A stretch of DNA of 64,000 bases from Piromyces finnis (GCA_002104945.1 MCFH01000038.1:414501-478500), one strand, 5' to 3'; shown: positions 27,727-47,133, numbered from the stretch's first letter. A program made the numbers and translations. The notes: a model not told the origin generated them from the letters alone.

Positions 27727-27995
27727 TGTGTTTAATAATACATCTTTTGTTTAAAGGGAACACTTTTTTTTAGAATAAAATTTTATATGGTATATCAAAA
27801 AATTTCAATGGTTTTTTAATTATTTTTTGAAATAGATGATACATAAAATTTACTTTAAATTTTCAATTATAAAAGTTTATAAATTAATAATAATTTTAAC
27901 ATTGAATTGATAATTATTTTTTGTTCTATTTTTTATATATATAGAAGTCATCTCGAAAGAACTAAATAAATAGATAAAAAATTACTTTTTTGAAA
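23172..27995. other. 4.8-kb divergent intergenic region
   Basis: Between the RRM gene (minus) and phosphomevalonate kinase (plus), so it must contain both promoters. I found no ORF with domain features on either strand. It contains T runs, TGTTTTT-type tandem repeats near 23718-23745, a (TTATA)n-like stretch near 25640-25660, three tandem ATATCATGC units near 26858-26883, and a (TTA)n tract at about 27681-27726. Confidence 0.5.
27681..27726. repeat. (TTA)n microsatellite
   Basis: About 45 nt of uninterrupted TTA in the divergent intergenic region. Confidence 0.9.
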
Positions 27996-30247
27996 ATGGA
28001 AAGTCAAAATATGTAGTATGTATAGTGAACTATTATATTAAATATAAATAATATTTTTTTTTTTTTTTTTATAATCTTATCAAAATAAAATAATAAGAAA
28101 ATATGAAATCTGATTTCAAAATTGAAATTAAAATGCAATGTCAATGAAATTTCATTTTTATCTTAATTGATAATTATCAATGAAATAAATAAACAAATAA
28201 ACATACCCAATATTTTAATAACAACAATAATAATTTTTTTTTTTTATATTAATAATTCACAATATTCTTATTATAACTTTTATTTATTCTTTTAATAAAT
28301 TTGCACTTTATGATTTTAAATTCATTTTTATAATAAATCCAAATTAAAAAGTGCCGTTTCCGCACCAGGAAAAGTTCTTATTACCGGTGGATATCTTGTA
28401 TTAGACCAACAATATACTGGATTTGTTCAGGCTACTAGTTCTCGATTTGTTTGTTTGGTTTTAAAAAATGACAAAAATATTTCAGATAATAATTCTGTCA
28501 AGGTTACCTCACCACAATTTATTCAAGGTCAATGGAATTATCATTGGAACAATGAAACTAAGGAATTAAGTGAAGAGTAAACTATCATATTTTAATGGAA
28601 ATATAATATATATGTTATAGAAAGTTGTTGGAATAAAACAAAAAAAAAAAAAAAAGATTTAAAGAAAAGAAAATTAAAAAGAAATATAATTATTATTTTG
28701 AAGAGACAAATATAAAAGAAATTATAATTTGAAATCAAAATTTTAAATATTATTAAAAAACGGATAAACAATATTCATTTTAACACCACAGGAAACAATA
28801 AATTTAAAATCAGAAATAAAATAGATTATATTTATTATTTTTTTTTTTTTAATTTCATTTATTTTTTTTTATAACCTCCAACTCATTTAAAATTAAATAT
28901 GTATTTTTTTAATTATATAAAAATACATATCAATTAACTCATTTCAATCTTTTATTAAATACTTTTTAAATATTTAAACAAAGTGCTACTAATGCATCTC
29001 AAAATTACTATATTCAATGTACAATTCAGAATACATTATTAATTGCTTCTAGTTTAAGTCCAGATTTCAATGACTTGATAAGTTCTGGAATTAAAATTAT
29101 TATTATGGGTCATAATGACTTTTATTCTCAAAGAGAACAAGTAAGAAGAAATGATTTTACAGATATAATATTATATTTTTATTATTATTATTTTTTTTTT
29201 TTACATATATACAATAATAGATAATTATTATAACTTTTTTTTTTTTTGATTAATTTATGATTATTACTTGTTATTATTGATATAAATTAATAAATTTTAA
29301 TTATAAAAAGTTACAAAAAATGAATTTACCAAGAAACTTTACATCCATTCGTTCCATTCCAGATTTTTGTGAAGCAAATTGCCTTATTAAAGATGTTAAT
29401 AAAACTGGATTAGGATCTTCTGCTGCTATGATAACAGCTTTAGTATCAAGCTTATTAGGGTAAATTTTATAAAAATATATTACTAATGTAGTTTTTAAAA
29501 AAAATTAATAATCTTAAACTTCAAAATTTGCAATATCAAAACATTGAAATTTATTTAAAATAAATTATAATGGGATTAGTTTTTTTAAAATTATTGATAT
29601 TCCAGCTTCTGAAGAAGAGGCTAAAAAAATTGACACAAAGAATGATTTTAGTCTTAATTTCCTTCATAATGTTGCTCAATATTGTCATTGTTTAGCTCAA
29701 GGTAAAGTTGGCTCAGGTTTTGATGTTTCTGCTGCTATATGGGGTAGTCATGTATACCGTCGTTTTAATCCAGCTATTATTAATGATCTCTATAAATTAG
29801 TAAGTATTTGTGTGAAAAACGTAAACTATTTATTATTCTTAATAACATAATTACAATTTATAAATATTAATTGGGGGTTTATTGCATTAGGATAAGAAAG
29901 AACTTACTGCAGAAAAACTTGTATCTGTTCTTGATCCAAAAAAGAAGTATGAAAATAAAATTCAAAATTTAATAAAAAATTATATATACACTATTATTAT
30001 TATATGAAAAAAAAAAAAAATTGTTAGTATTTTTAATTTTATTAAATATATTTATAATTTTTAAATATAATTAATAAAATCATGCATAAATTATTTATTA
30101 AATCTAAAAGTCCAAATTGGGATGCTATTGTTAAACCATGTCATATCCCACCAGGTTTTACTATGAGACTTGCTGATATAGCTACTGGTAGCAGTACTCC
30201 AAAAATGGTTTCTAAAGTCAATGCTTGGAAAAAAGCTAATCCAGAAG

Positions 30248-30282
<35 letters not shown>

Positions 30283-30982
30283 TTTCTTTCTATACATTTT
30301 TTCTTAAAAAACTTCAATAATTAATATAAATATTTATGAATGTATTATTATGTAGCTTTTGAATTATGGTCTAAATTAAGTTCCTACAACAATAAAATTA
30401 ATATTCTTTTTGAAAAGCTCACTCAAAAATGTCAATCTGACAGTGAGGCCTATTGGACAACTTTAAATACCTTAAAAAATTACACAGTGAAAGAAGTAAT
30501 ATACATAAGATAGTTTAATATTTAATAATTATCTTTATATTTCATTTATTAACCTACTTATTGTAACAAATATACATTAGTGGAAACAATATGAAGATAA
30601 GGTTTCAAAAGATATTTTAGATTTACTCATAGAAGCTTATAACGACTTTTTACAAGTAAGATGCTGTTTAAGAACCCTTAGTGAAAAAACTGAAACACCA
30701 ATTGAACCGGAATCTCAAACTCATTTACTTGATGCTTGTATGGAATGTCCAGGTATTCTTATGGCTGGTGTTCCAGGAGCTGGTGGTTTTGATGCCATTT
30801 TCTGTATAATTATGGAAGGAAATTCTTCTAACGGTAATGTATGTAAGGGTATTGATGCTATAGAAAAATTATGGCAAAATTGGACTGAAAGTAGTGTATG
30901 TCCATTATGTGCTAGTCAATCAAACTTTGGTATTTCCAAGGAAGATCCAAATCTTTATTTGAAATTCATTCCATCAAACTAG
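27996..30982 (+). CDS. ERG8: Phosphomevalonate kinase
   Basis: GHMP kinase that converts mevalonate 5-phosphate to the diphosphate in the isoprenoid/sterol pathway; cytosolic. Nine exons: 27996-28015, 28352-28576, 28984-29140, 29311-29459, 29580-29799, 29891-29946, 30111-30250, 30356-30495 and 30581-30982; phases agree throughout and give 502 residues. The start is [18 protein letters not shown], the family's N-terminal motif. The ATP-binding GHMP motif is [10 protein letters not shown]; then come [14 protein letters not shown], a P[10 protein letters not shown] segment, G-S-S-T-P-K-M-V, and the C-terminal [10 protein letters not shown] loop. The tiny first exon is inferred: it is the only ATG upstream found with a GTATGT donor in the right phase. 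Anaerobic fungi make tetrahymanol rather than ergosterol, but still need this step for isoprenoids (known biology). Confidence 0.92.
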
Positions 30983-37536
<6,554 letters not shown>

Positions 37537-37992
37537 ACTAAAGAAAATAAATTGTTAATTCATTATATCGATAAATATTAGTATTAATATTAGATATTTT
37601 TTCTTTCGTTTAATTGAAAGAGAAATATTATGTATTATAAATAATATAAATATATATATATATTACTATATTACTATATTACATTTTTCTTTTATATATA
37701 TATAACTTTCATTATTTATATTTTATATTTTTATTTTTTTATTTTTTTTGTTTGTTTTTGTAATGACTTTTAAAGAATAAATGATACAATTAAGAAAAAG
37801 ATATATTTGTAATATTTTATAACACTATTTAATTAGTTTAAAAATAAAAGTTAATAAATTATAATAATAATGCATTATACATTAGATATATAAAAAAAAA
37901 AAAAACAATTAAAATAAAATATTCGTTATGCAATTCAAAACAAATATCCCTTTTTTTTAATATAATAATTTATTGTGGTAAAATAATTTATA

Positions 37993-38028
<36 letters not shown>

Positions 38029-38397
38029 ATGAATAAATAAATAAATAAATAAATAAATAAGTAAATAAATAAATAAAAACACAACAATGTTTTATTATAA
38101 ATGATATAAACTTTTACATTTTATAATTTCTTTCTTTTTTTTTTAAAAAAAAATACTATCATTGAAATTATTTATTTTTAATTTCTTTCTTTTTTTCTTT
38201 CTTTTACCTTTATTCCCTTTTTTTTTTTTTTTTTTTTTAATACCATATAAATAAATTTAAATATTTGAAAATAATATTTATCATTTAATTTTTAATTTTT
38301 AATTACTGTAAATATATCAAAACCTTTTATACAATTAAATATATATGTATGCATTTTTGAAAAAAAATATTGTTATAAAAGAATTAAAAGATTTCAA
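37537..38397. other. Intergenic region with (AAAT)n repeat
   Basis: Between two plus-strand genes. Contains a tetranucleotide AAAT tract at about 37994-38076 with a GAAT and a GTAA interruption, and T-rich sequence just upstream of the next start. No ORF supported. Confidence 0.6.
37994..38076. repeat. (AAAT)n microsatellite
   Basis: About 20 tandem AAAT units with two single-base variants, in the intergenic region. Confidence 0.9.
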
Positions 38398-40140
38398 ATG
38401 TTAAATACAGATTTCAATGATTCTGTTGCAAATAACCAAGAATTAAATAAAATCCAACACGTTCCTCAATTAATACCGCAGATACCACAAATACCACAAA
38501 TGTCTCAATCAATGCAACCTCAATTACAACAAAATATTAAATCTCCATTAAATTATTCTTCAGGATTTATACCACAGATTCCATTTGCAATGCCAACGAG
38601 TATATTACCTACCAGTGTATCCCCAAGTCCTTATTCATATAATCCTTCAATCATGTCAACACCCCAACCTATTTTTTATAATCGTCCTGCGCCTATACCT
38701 TCCTTTATACCTCAAAACTATGGATTTTTACCAAATGTAGGAATGGTTAATTACAAAAATAATAATAACAATAATGCAAATTCAAAATCAAATGAGATTA
38801 ATAGTGATAATAAAGAAACGAAAGAAAATAGTTGTATAGCGGATAAAGATGCCTGTAAAGCTAAAGAAATTGCTACAATTGCTATTCATAATAATAATGA
38901 TAAAGATAATAATAACAACAATAATAATAGCAATAATAATAATAATAATAAAGAAAATAATAATACAATAGAAGATAAAAAAGAAAATAATAATAATGAA
39001 ATTACAAATGTAAATGACAAACAATCAACAAGTATAAAAGAAATTTTAGATTTAAATGGAATGATTAATTCAAATAAACAACTAATCCAAAATCTAATAT
39101 TTGAACTTCAAAAAAAAGGTGCTACCCCAAACGAATTAAGTAAAATTATAATTAATAAGTATATATTGTATTAAAATGCTGAAATTTTAATTATATTTAT
39201 GGTTATAAAAGATTGGAGTTTTAATAATATGAAATTTTGTAATTTCTTACATAATTTACATAATTTGATTTTTCATCAGAATTATTATTTATGAAGATTA
39301 TTAATAACTAATTCAATTTAAATTAATATATATTATTTATTATCTTCTCATATATATATGTCTTTTAAATAATAAAGTAATGAAAATAGTTCTAATAATG
39401 ATAAAATAACGGGTCAATCAATGATATCAATGTATACTCAAGCATCATCTAATGGGATGTATTATTTTCCTTCACCTTTATTTATTATGTATCCTAATCA
39501 AGTTAATGTAAGTCTTTAAAGTAATTTTTTGTTAATTATATATTATATTTTATCTTATATAGTTAGTAATAATAGTAAAAAAAAATAAAGTTTTTAATTA
39601 TTGTTAACAATTTTTAATTTATACTATAAAAGACATATCAAAAATCCGAAGTTAGTAAAGAAATGGACAATAATAAAGAAAATATATCAGAAAATAACAT
39701 AAAAGAGGGTAAAAGCGTTGATAATACGGATAAAGATATAATAGATCATGACAGTTTAAATAAAATATCTAAAGATAAACTTGGAAATGAAAATAAAAAA
39801 CATAATGAAAATAATAATAATTCAATTAATTCACAACAGAATGATGAAAATAATACCATAGATATCGAGCCAAAAGATAAATATACAAATTTAATTAATG
39901 AAGAAGTCAATAGTGCACCATTATATACCAAGGAAGAAGCCATAATAAAATATAGTAAATATAAAGCACAATTAGGCATGTTAAATAATCGTATAAATGA
40001 ATTAGAAAAATATATTGGTAGTATAAGTCAATTCATTGAAAAACTTAGTCAGTCAAACAAGCATCCATTAGAAAGTTTAGAAGATATATTTTCTGCAAGT
40101 TCAAATGAAAAAGGTTAATAAAATGTTTTTTTTTTAAAAT

Positions 40141-40175
<35 letters not shown>

Positions 40176-40648
40176 ATAATTATAATATTTAATTATTATA
40201 CTAATTATTGTTTTTTTTTTTTCCATAATATAAAAAAGAACGTAGTACTAAAAGAAGAAGAACAAATAATTCTACTGCTAGAGGAAGTAGAAGGAAAGTT
40301 AATAATACAACAAAAGATAATAATGAATCTGTAGTAAATAAGGAAGAAAGTGCGGCAAATAAAGATAATAGCATTGATAATAAGGATAAAGAAAAAAATG
40401 CTGATGCGAATAATGAAGAAAATTTAACAAAAGAAAAAGAAGTTACTGAAATTGAAAATTCACAAAGTAAGCCAACAAAAAGAGGAAAAAGAGGTACTGG
40501 TACAGTAAAAAGAGTTAGAGCAGCTAATAAAAGTACCAGAACTCCAACCAAAAGAAATAAAAAGAAAGATTCTGAAAAGGGAAAGAATAAAATTGAAAAT
40601 AATGAGAATGTTTCGGAAAAGATAGGAGAGGAAAAAAAAGAAAATTAA
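38398..40648 (+). CDS. Unrecognised disordered, Asn/Lys-rich protein
   Basis: I do not recognise this gene. Exons 38398-39158, 39378-39507, 39633-40113 and 40239-40648 join in phase to 593 residues. The N-terminus is Pro/Gln-rich (several P-Q-I-P-Q units), then Asn-rich. Exon 2 has S-M-Y-T-Q-A and Y-Y-F-P-S-P-L-F-I-M-Y-P. Exon 3 ends in a likely helical coiled coil (L-G-M-L-N-N-R-I-N-E-L-E-K-Y-I). Exon 4 is strongly basic, with K-R-R-R and G-S-R-R-K-V and T-K-R-G-K-R-G-T-G clusters that look like nuclear localisation or nucleic-acid-binding tails. A nuclear protein is plausible but unproven. Coding-like sequence continues past the stop in other frames. Confidence 0.6.
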
Positions 40649-40839
40649 TATTAATAATACTAATAACCTAATAATGAAAATGATGTTTCTATGAACGTTG
40701 ATAAAAATAAAAGTAGTAGAAATAATATTTTAGAGGATAATATTAATTCAATAGAAGGAATTAATATTAAGAATAAAAAAGGAGCTAAGAAAAAACAAAC
40801 AAACAAACAAAAAAAAAAAACTAATAATAATATATTAGT

Positions 40840-40870
<31 letters not shown>

Positions 40871-40980
40871 TCAATAAAGATAATGAAGCAACTAATTATA
40901 GTAATGATAATATTGGTACTAGTATCAATGAGGAAATTAATAGAATAAAACCAATAAGGAGATCAGTTATTAAAGGATAA
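40649..40980 (+). pseudogene. Frameshifted coding-like tail of the preceding gene
   Basis: After the TAA at 40646-40648 the sequence still reads as Asn/Lys/Ser-rich protein, but across several frames: N-N-E-N-D-V-S-M-N-V-D-K near 40669, then after the A runs near 40805-40858 a different frame gives I-N-K-D-N-E-A-T-N-Y-S-N-D-N and ends R-R-S-V-I-K-G at a TAA at 40978-40980. This could be a decayed C-terminus, homopolymer sequencing errors, or chance low-complexity sequence. Confidence 0.4.
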
Positions 40981-41526
40981 ATAATAGTATTGATATCACA
41001 AATACAAAACATAAACTAAATAATGTTTTGAAGTATAACTCTTAAAAATTAATGTTTTATTATTATTTATTATTTCTTAATTTATTATATATTTTTTACT
41101 ATTATATTTTTCAATAAATGAATTCTATCCATTTTAATTTAATTTTTTTTTTTTTTTAATATTTCTATTATACTATTTACAACTAAAATTATAACGCACA
41201 ATTAAATAAAAAAAAAAAAAAATATAAAAAAAGAAAAAGAAAACTTTTTCTTTTTTTTGTCTATAATATAAAATTAATTTAATATTTAAATTCAATCAAT
41301 GGATCATTCATAAAATATGAATTTTTCTTTTTTTTTTTTTTTTTATTTTATTTTATTTAATAATTATATTATATTATATTAAATTTATTTTATTATAAAT
41401 ATATTTTAAAATAAATATTTCTTTTTTTATTTCCAATATTTTGAATTACTTTTAAAAGTTCTTAACTTCCAGAAAAAATTTAAAATAATTTTTAGAAAAA
41501 GTCTTAAAAATTACAAATATTATATT
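40981..41526. other. Intergenic region between convergent genes
   Basis: 3' flanks of the unknown gene and Argonaute. Contains A and T runs and no ORF. Confidence 0.6.
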
Positions 41527-44500
41527 TTACATGTAATACATAAATTTACGGAGATTTGGAACAACTTGTGTTAAATTATAATTATTGTTTGGATCACCGT
41601 TACGATTACTAGAGGTTTCACTTGCTGTATCATCCCAACCCTAGATTTTTTTTTTTTTTTTTTTTTTTTAGCAAATAATTTAAAAAATAAAATTATTATT
41701 ATACATATTCAAAAACAAAAACGTATAAAGTTATACATGGTCATTGACCTTTACTATTAAATAATATTATTAAAAAAAAAAAAAAACTTACCTTAAGGTA
41801 ACATCTAGCTCTACTGGCAGCCAAGTGAGCATAATAAACTGGTGGAGGAATAGATACAGAACATGTAGCACGACAGTATAAGTAACATAAGTTGTAAGTG
41901 AGACTTTGTAATCCTTCTGAGTTAAAGTTATTTTCATCGTAAATGACATAATAGTGAGATGGTTTACTAGTTCCTTGTAAACCAGCATGAGAACATAAGT
42001 AGAAATCAAAGTTAGATGGATGAGTAACAGTGGTATCAACAACAGTACCTGGAAGAACATTACCACTTCTATCAGCATCTTCTCTATTTCTTGGGAAGAA
42101 TTTAGCGTGATGTCTTTTTTGAACAACAACATATGTTAATTTTGGACGGTAACCTGATTCTAATTCTTCAAATGCAGCGAAAATATCTCTAATTTCAATA
42201 CGAAGAGCATCGTTAAATTGACCTTCTGAAATACCATCACGATAGAAGAGAATACGTTCTGGCTTGGTACCAGTAGCTTTATGGAAAGCAACAAGAAGTT
42301 CCTTAACCATATTCTTAATATCTTGAATAATTTCAAGTTTTGCTTGTTGAGTTCTTAATGCAGCAGCGAATCTGGCACATTGAGCATCCATAGAACCTTA
42401 TATTTTATATTGAAAATTAAATGAAATTTTATATTAATTATTATAGATTTATTATTACACTATATAAATGAAAAATAACAAAAATCAATTCATCTTTAAT
42501 TATTATTTGAATTTTCATTTAAAAATATGAAAAAGAAAATAAAAAAAAAAATATTTTTCTTGCATCAATCATTATATATTCGTACCAACAACAGATACAA
42601 TAGAAGATCTGTTTGGATCACCATCTGGTGGTGGATGAGTAACATCAGCACCAAAGATCATGGTTGGTCTTTCAGTAACGAATTTAAGTTGATCACCTAA
42701 ATAGGAATTAACACCACCTAACTTAACATTCATCTTTAATGAAACATTAGCACAATACATTCTATTTGGCTTTTGAACCTTAATAGATTGAACACATTGA
42801 GTTGGAACACCTAATTCAGTATCAGAGACACGTTTAATTGAATTGTAAAGAGCAGCCTTTGTATCTGGTAAAATACATAAAATAAGTTGTGGTGGACAAC
42901 CATAGCAACTATGAGCATCTTGATAAGATTGGGCAAGAATGTTTTTAATGTTACCATTTGGATTGGCATTCATAATTGGTGGATCACGTTGTGGTGTTGG
43001 CATACCTTCAGCATCACAAGTATCCTTTAAAGTACGAATAAAGTTCATAACTTGATTTGGATTCATCTTATAGTCTGGAAGGAAAACAACAACAGCCCAT
43101 GATTTAAATTCATTACATCTAGCTAAAACCTTATCTTTTAAATTCCATTTACCAAATGATGGTTTAATTGATCTTTCATGACCTCTTTGGTTATAGTAAA
43201 CTCTTGGTTCTGGAAGAACATGAGCATTAACACTAGTCATATTAGTATCAAATTCAATTTCATAAGCTTCATGATATTCACTATTTAATGGGTCAGAAAG
43301 AGTATTTATACCCTTTAAAATTGCATCAGCTCTTTTGTTTGGTGGTACACAAGTAAATTTGATCATATCAGAAGTTTGTTTTTCATTTAATTTTCTACTA
43401 AATCTTTGGCCTTCAATAACTTCACAAACTTCAATTGGCATGTAAATATGCTTCTTTGGATTATCAGCAATAATACATGGAAGATATGGGAATCTTAATC
43501 TAATACCATAACGGTTTTGGAAATAGTTATAAACAGAATCTTTTTGATCAGTTTTACCAATTTGGAATGTTAATTGATCAGCTGGAACAGTTGTAATACC
43601 AGAAATCTTATATCTTCTTCTTTTACCACCACTGTGAGTTGTAACAAACTTTAAGTTCTTTAATTCACGTTCAGCCTTTTTAATTTCACCTTCAGATAAT
43701 GGACCTCTAATATCTCTTTCATCTCTACCTATAGCTCTAGCTAAGATTTTAAGGGCTGGGGCTGTTTTAATTATCATATATATTATTATTATTTTAAATA
43801 AAAATTTATTATTTTTTTTTTTTAAAATTATATATGCAATTTTTATTTTGAGAATATATTATTTTAAATTATATATATTAAAAAAAAATTAGAAAAATAA
43901 ATTATGAAATAAAATAGATTTAAATATATAATTTTTACATTATATATATATGTGCAACCCTTTATATTTATTAAACGCAAAAAATTTATAATTTTGATAA
44001 TAGATAATAAAAAACAAAATTCTATTTACCTGGTTCATAGAATGAAGCTGCAGCAATATCCATATTAATAAAGATTTTTCCATTACCAGCTCTTACACTT
44101 TGGTAATAACCTCTCCAGAATTCAATACCACCATAGGCAGCTTGATAATCTTCACGGTTAAAGAAGCATCTACCAATTGGAGTAAAAATTAAAGATGGCT
44201 TGTTTCTTAAAATAATATCAATTGCCATAATTGTTTCTTCTGGGCAAGTATTGACTTTTCCATTTAAAAACATATGTAATCTGTTCATATCGATTTCACC
44301 AACCTTTTTTATAGTGAATACGAAATTTTGTGGTCTTCCTCTTTTTCTATAATAATATTAATCAATAATACATTAAATGTAACGAACATAATTAATTTTT
44401 ATTATAAATACTTGTATTATAATAATTATCTTTAATAATATTTTTTTATCTTTTTTTATTATTTTATTATTTTGTTATTTCATTTGATATTATATTTTAA

Positions 44501-44929
44501 AAAATAAAAATTAAAATTTACTCTTTATCTTCTTTCTTGTAAATTTTTAAATCGAATTTTTGAACATCTTTTTCAATATTTAACTTCTTTCTAGTGTACA
44601 TTGTACTACGACCATCATATACTGGTAAAATGTTTTGGAGTAATTCCTTGTTATCAGTTTCCCAACTTCTGAAAATTTCACGACATCTAGATGAAGGGAT
44701 TTCTGGTTCAATACTGACATCATATTCTATAAAATTAATAATAATAATAATATATACATATATTATTTATTTATATAATTATATTAAAAATAGATCAATA
44801 ATACTAATGAAGAAAGAGGAATTATATATAATTTTTCGAAATAAATTATCCTATTTATTAAATAAATTTATTTTTCCTATTGATTACATATGCTAAAAGT
44901 ATATATCTTGTTTGTGAGTGTACGTTTTA

Positions 44930-44991
<62 letters not shown>

Positions 44992-45520
44992 TTTAAATAA
45001 TCATTTATTTATTTATTTGTGTGATTTATTATCCATTTTATGTTAATGAATTTATTAAATAAATATATTGTTATGTATTTCTCTTCTTTAATAATTGCTT
45101 GTTTTTATATATTCTTTTTTTTACTCTTTTTTTATTTATTATTTGTTTATTTTATTTTATTTTGTTTTATTTTTTTTTTTTTTTTTTTTTTTGAATTATA
45201 AAATTTAATTAATTATATTATAAATACTATAAATATAACTTACGGTAAATAATTCCATCTAAGACATGTCTAACAACAAAAAAATTGGAATCTAAAGTGA
45301 CTGGACGTCCACTCTAAATTTTAAATATAAATATTAACATTTAAAATAAAATTAAACATTTTAAAATATTTAAAATAATTTTTATATTTATTGCTAAGTC
45401 AAAAAGGGAATATTTAATAAAACATCAATTCAAAAAAAAAAAAAACATTTTTTTTTTTATAATATATACTTTAAGTGTATCTGGACGTTTTGGTAAAGCT
45501 GGCTTTATTAAAGCAGACAT
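41527..45520 (-). CDS. AGO: Argonaute, slicer-type
   Basis: Small-RNA-guided RNase of RNA interference. Exons about 45470-45520, 45243-45315, 44521-44728, 44022-44347, 42574-43764, 41791-42391 and 41527-41643, giving roughly 850 residues, normal for the family. N domain: [14 protein letters not shown], then a DUF1785-like linker and a PAZ domain in the 42574-43764 exon. MID 5'-phosphate pocket: [17 protein letters not shown] and K-M-N-V-K-L-G-G (Tyr, Lys, Gln, Lys all present). PIWI catalytic tetrad: Asp in G-A-D-V-T-H-P, Glu in V-K-E-L-L-V-A-F, Asp in [11 protein letters not shown], His in Y-Y-A-H-L-A. The intron at about 42392-42573 splits V-V-G from S-M-D-A-Q. The C-terminus ends F-M-Y-Y-M. 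It belongs to the AGO rather than PIWI subfamily by these motifs. No Dicer or polymerase gene is nearby. Confidence 0.93.
44934..44993. repeat. (ATT)n microsatellite in an Argonaute intron
   Basis: About 57 nt of uninterrupted ATT between the exons at 44521-44728 and 45243-45315, so within an intron of the minus-strand gene. Confidence 0.9.
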
Positions 45521-46593
45521 TTTTCATATATCTTAATGCTTTTATTTATTCAGAGTATTAAATATCAATGTATTCATTTAAATCGAAGATTTTATATTTA
45601 AATATTATATTTTTTAGAGTTAGAATTAGTGAGTTTTCTATTATTTTCTATAGTAAAAATTAATATTTTCATTATCCTCTTATTTATAAACCTTTTTTTT
45701 TCCTTGATAGAAATTATATTTTACTGAAAATATATATATATAAAAGGAAAAAAAGTATATATAAAATGGAAATATATAAAAATCAATTAATTTTATAATT
45801 AATTTATTATTAAATATAATACTATTAAAATTAACGATTTTTTTTTTTTTTTGGTAAAATAATTTTAAAGGAAAAAAAATTAAAAATTTTTTATAAAAAA
45901 AGGAATTAATTCAAAATTAAATTAAAAATTTTTTAATATATTTTAATATATAAATAAAAAAATGAATAAATAATTATATATTTAAATAAATAAATATTTT
46001 TAAATAATATTACTAGCTTGACTAAGGTTTATCCTTTTTACACCTTTGTGAAATACCTTTGTTATTATTATGAGTTAACTTTGTAGGTTGCTCGTTTAAA
46101 ATAAATACATATATATATTTATTTATTTTTTTTATTTATATTCTTACAATGTAGCTTATATATTTAATTTATTACTCATTACAATATTTGACACTTTTTC
46201 ATATTCTGACAGTTAATTAAATGAATATTTTTTAATAATAAATAAATATATATTAATTTAAACAATAATTTTATGAGAAAGCCATAATGAATATAAATAC
46301 ATTAGAATGACACTTTTTTCTTATATATATATAGTTCATATCTACATAATATTAGATAGGAACAAAAAGGATAATACTTCTTATAATATTCAAGATAGTA
46401 TTACCTTTAATCAAAAGCATTTGATATAAATTATGAAAAGAAATAATGATTATTAATTAAAATTTCTATTATTTTAATTCTTATTGTATTATTAATTTAT
46501 CAATTTTATGTCATGTGCCTCATTTTTATACGTATATTAAATGAATTTTTCATCTTACATCCTTCTTATTCAATAATAGAAAGCTTTATTAAA
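45521..46593. other. Divergent promoter region, Argonaute / GNAT
   Basis: About 1.07 kb between the start codons of two divergent genes. AT-rich with T and A runs. A short in-frame extension of the GNAT ORF (46513-46593) looks like 5' UTR. Confidence 0.5.
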
Positions 46594-47133
46594 ATGGATA
46601 AAAACGAAATCTTTCAAGTATCAATTAATAATAAAAAAATTGATGTAACCATTCGTTTAGCTGAAAATGAAAACGATTTAGAACAAATTATTAATATTGA
46701 AAATGTTTGTTTTCCTCCATCTGAAGCAGCAAAAAGAATTGATTTTGTTGATAGATTTAGAACTTTTAAAGAAAATTTTGTAGTTGCAGAAATTAATAAT
46801 AATGTTTTAATTGGATTTATTAACGGAAATACTACAGATAAACCGGAATTACCTGATGAATTATATCATGATGTATCATTACATAAACCAAATGGCGATT
46901 ATCAAACTGTTTTTGGACTTGATGTTTTACCAGAATATAGAAATCAAGGTGTAGCTGAGCATTTAATGAATTATTTAATTAATATCTCAAAAGAAAGAGG
47001 AAAAAAGGGAATGGTACTAACATGTAAAGATCATTTAATTCATTATTATGAGAAATTTGGATACAAACATAAAGGTGTTAGTAATTCGAATCATGGTGGT
47101 TCAGTATGGAATGATATGATTTTTATATTCTAA
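46594..47133 (+). CDS. GNAT-family N-acetyltransferase, bacterial-like
   Basis: Transfers acetyl from acetyl-CoA to an amine; substrate unknown. Single exon. I start at 46594 (MDKNEIFQV), giving 179 residues; an ATG at 46513 would add 27 hydrophobic residues that the family lacks. The acetyl-CoA loop is visible as V-L-P-E-Y-R-N-Q-G-V-A (Q/R-x-x-G-x-G/A variant) following the strand Q-T-V-F-G-L-D-V. Other motifs are C-F-P-P-S-E-A-A near the N-terminus, the T-D-K-P-E-L-P-D-E-L-Y-H-D segment, L-T-C-K-D-H-L-I-H-Y-Y-E-K-F-G-Y and the end H-G-G-S-V-W-N-D-M. This pattern resembles a GNAT family common in gut Clostridia (recall, no search run), distantly related to arylalkylamine acetyltransferases. 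Lack of introns fits horizontal transfer. Confidence 0.75.
   Translation: MDKNEIFQVSINNKKIDVTIRLAENENDLEQIINIENVCFPPSEAAKRIDFVDRFRTFKENFVVAEINNNVLIGFINGNTTDKPELPDELYHDVSLHKPNGDYQTVFGLDVLPEYRNQGVAEHLMNYLINISKERGKKGMVLTCKDHLIHYYEKFGYKHKGVSNSNHGGSVWNDMIFIF

Noticed and set aside
40201-40551. 116-codon hydrophobic minus-strand ORF
   Set aside because: It is the antisense shadow of the basic Lys/Asn-rich exon 4 of the plus-strand gene.
46513-46593. Upstream ATG extension of the GNAT ORF
   Set aside because: The added 27 residues are hydrophobic and outside the family; MDKNE at 46594 fits the usual start.
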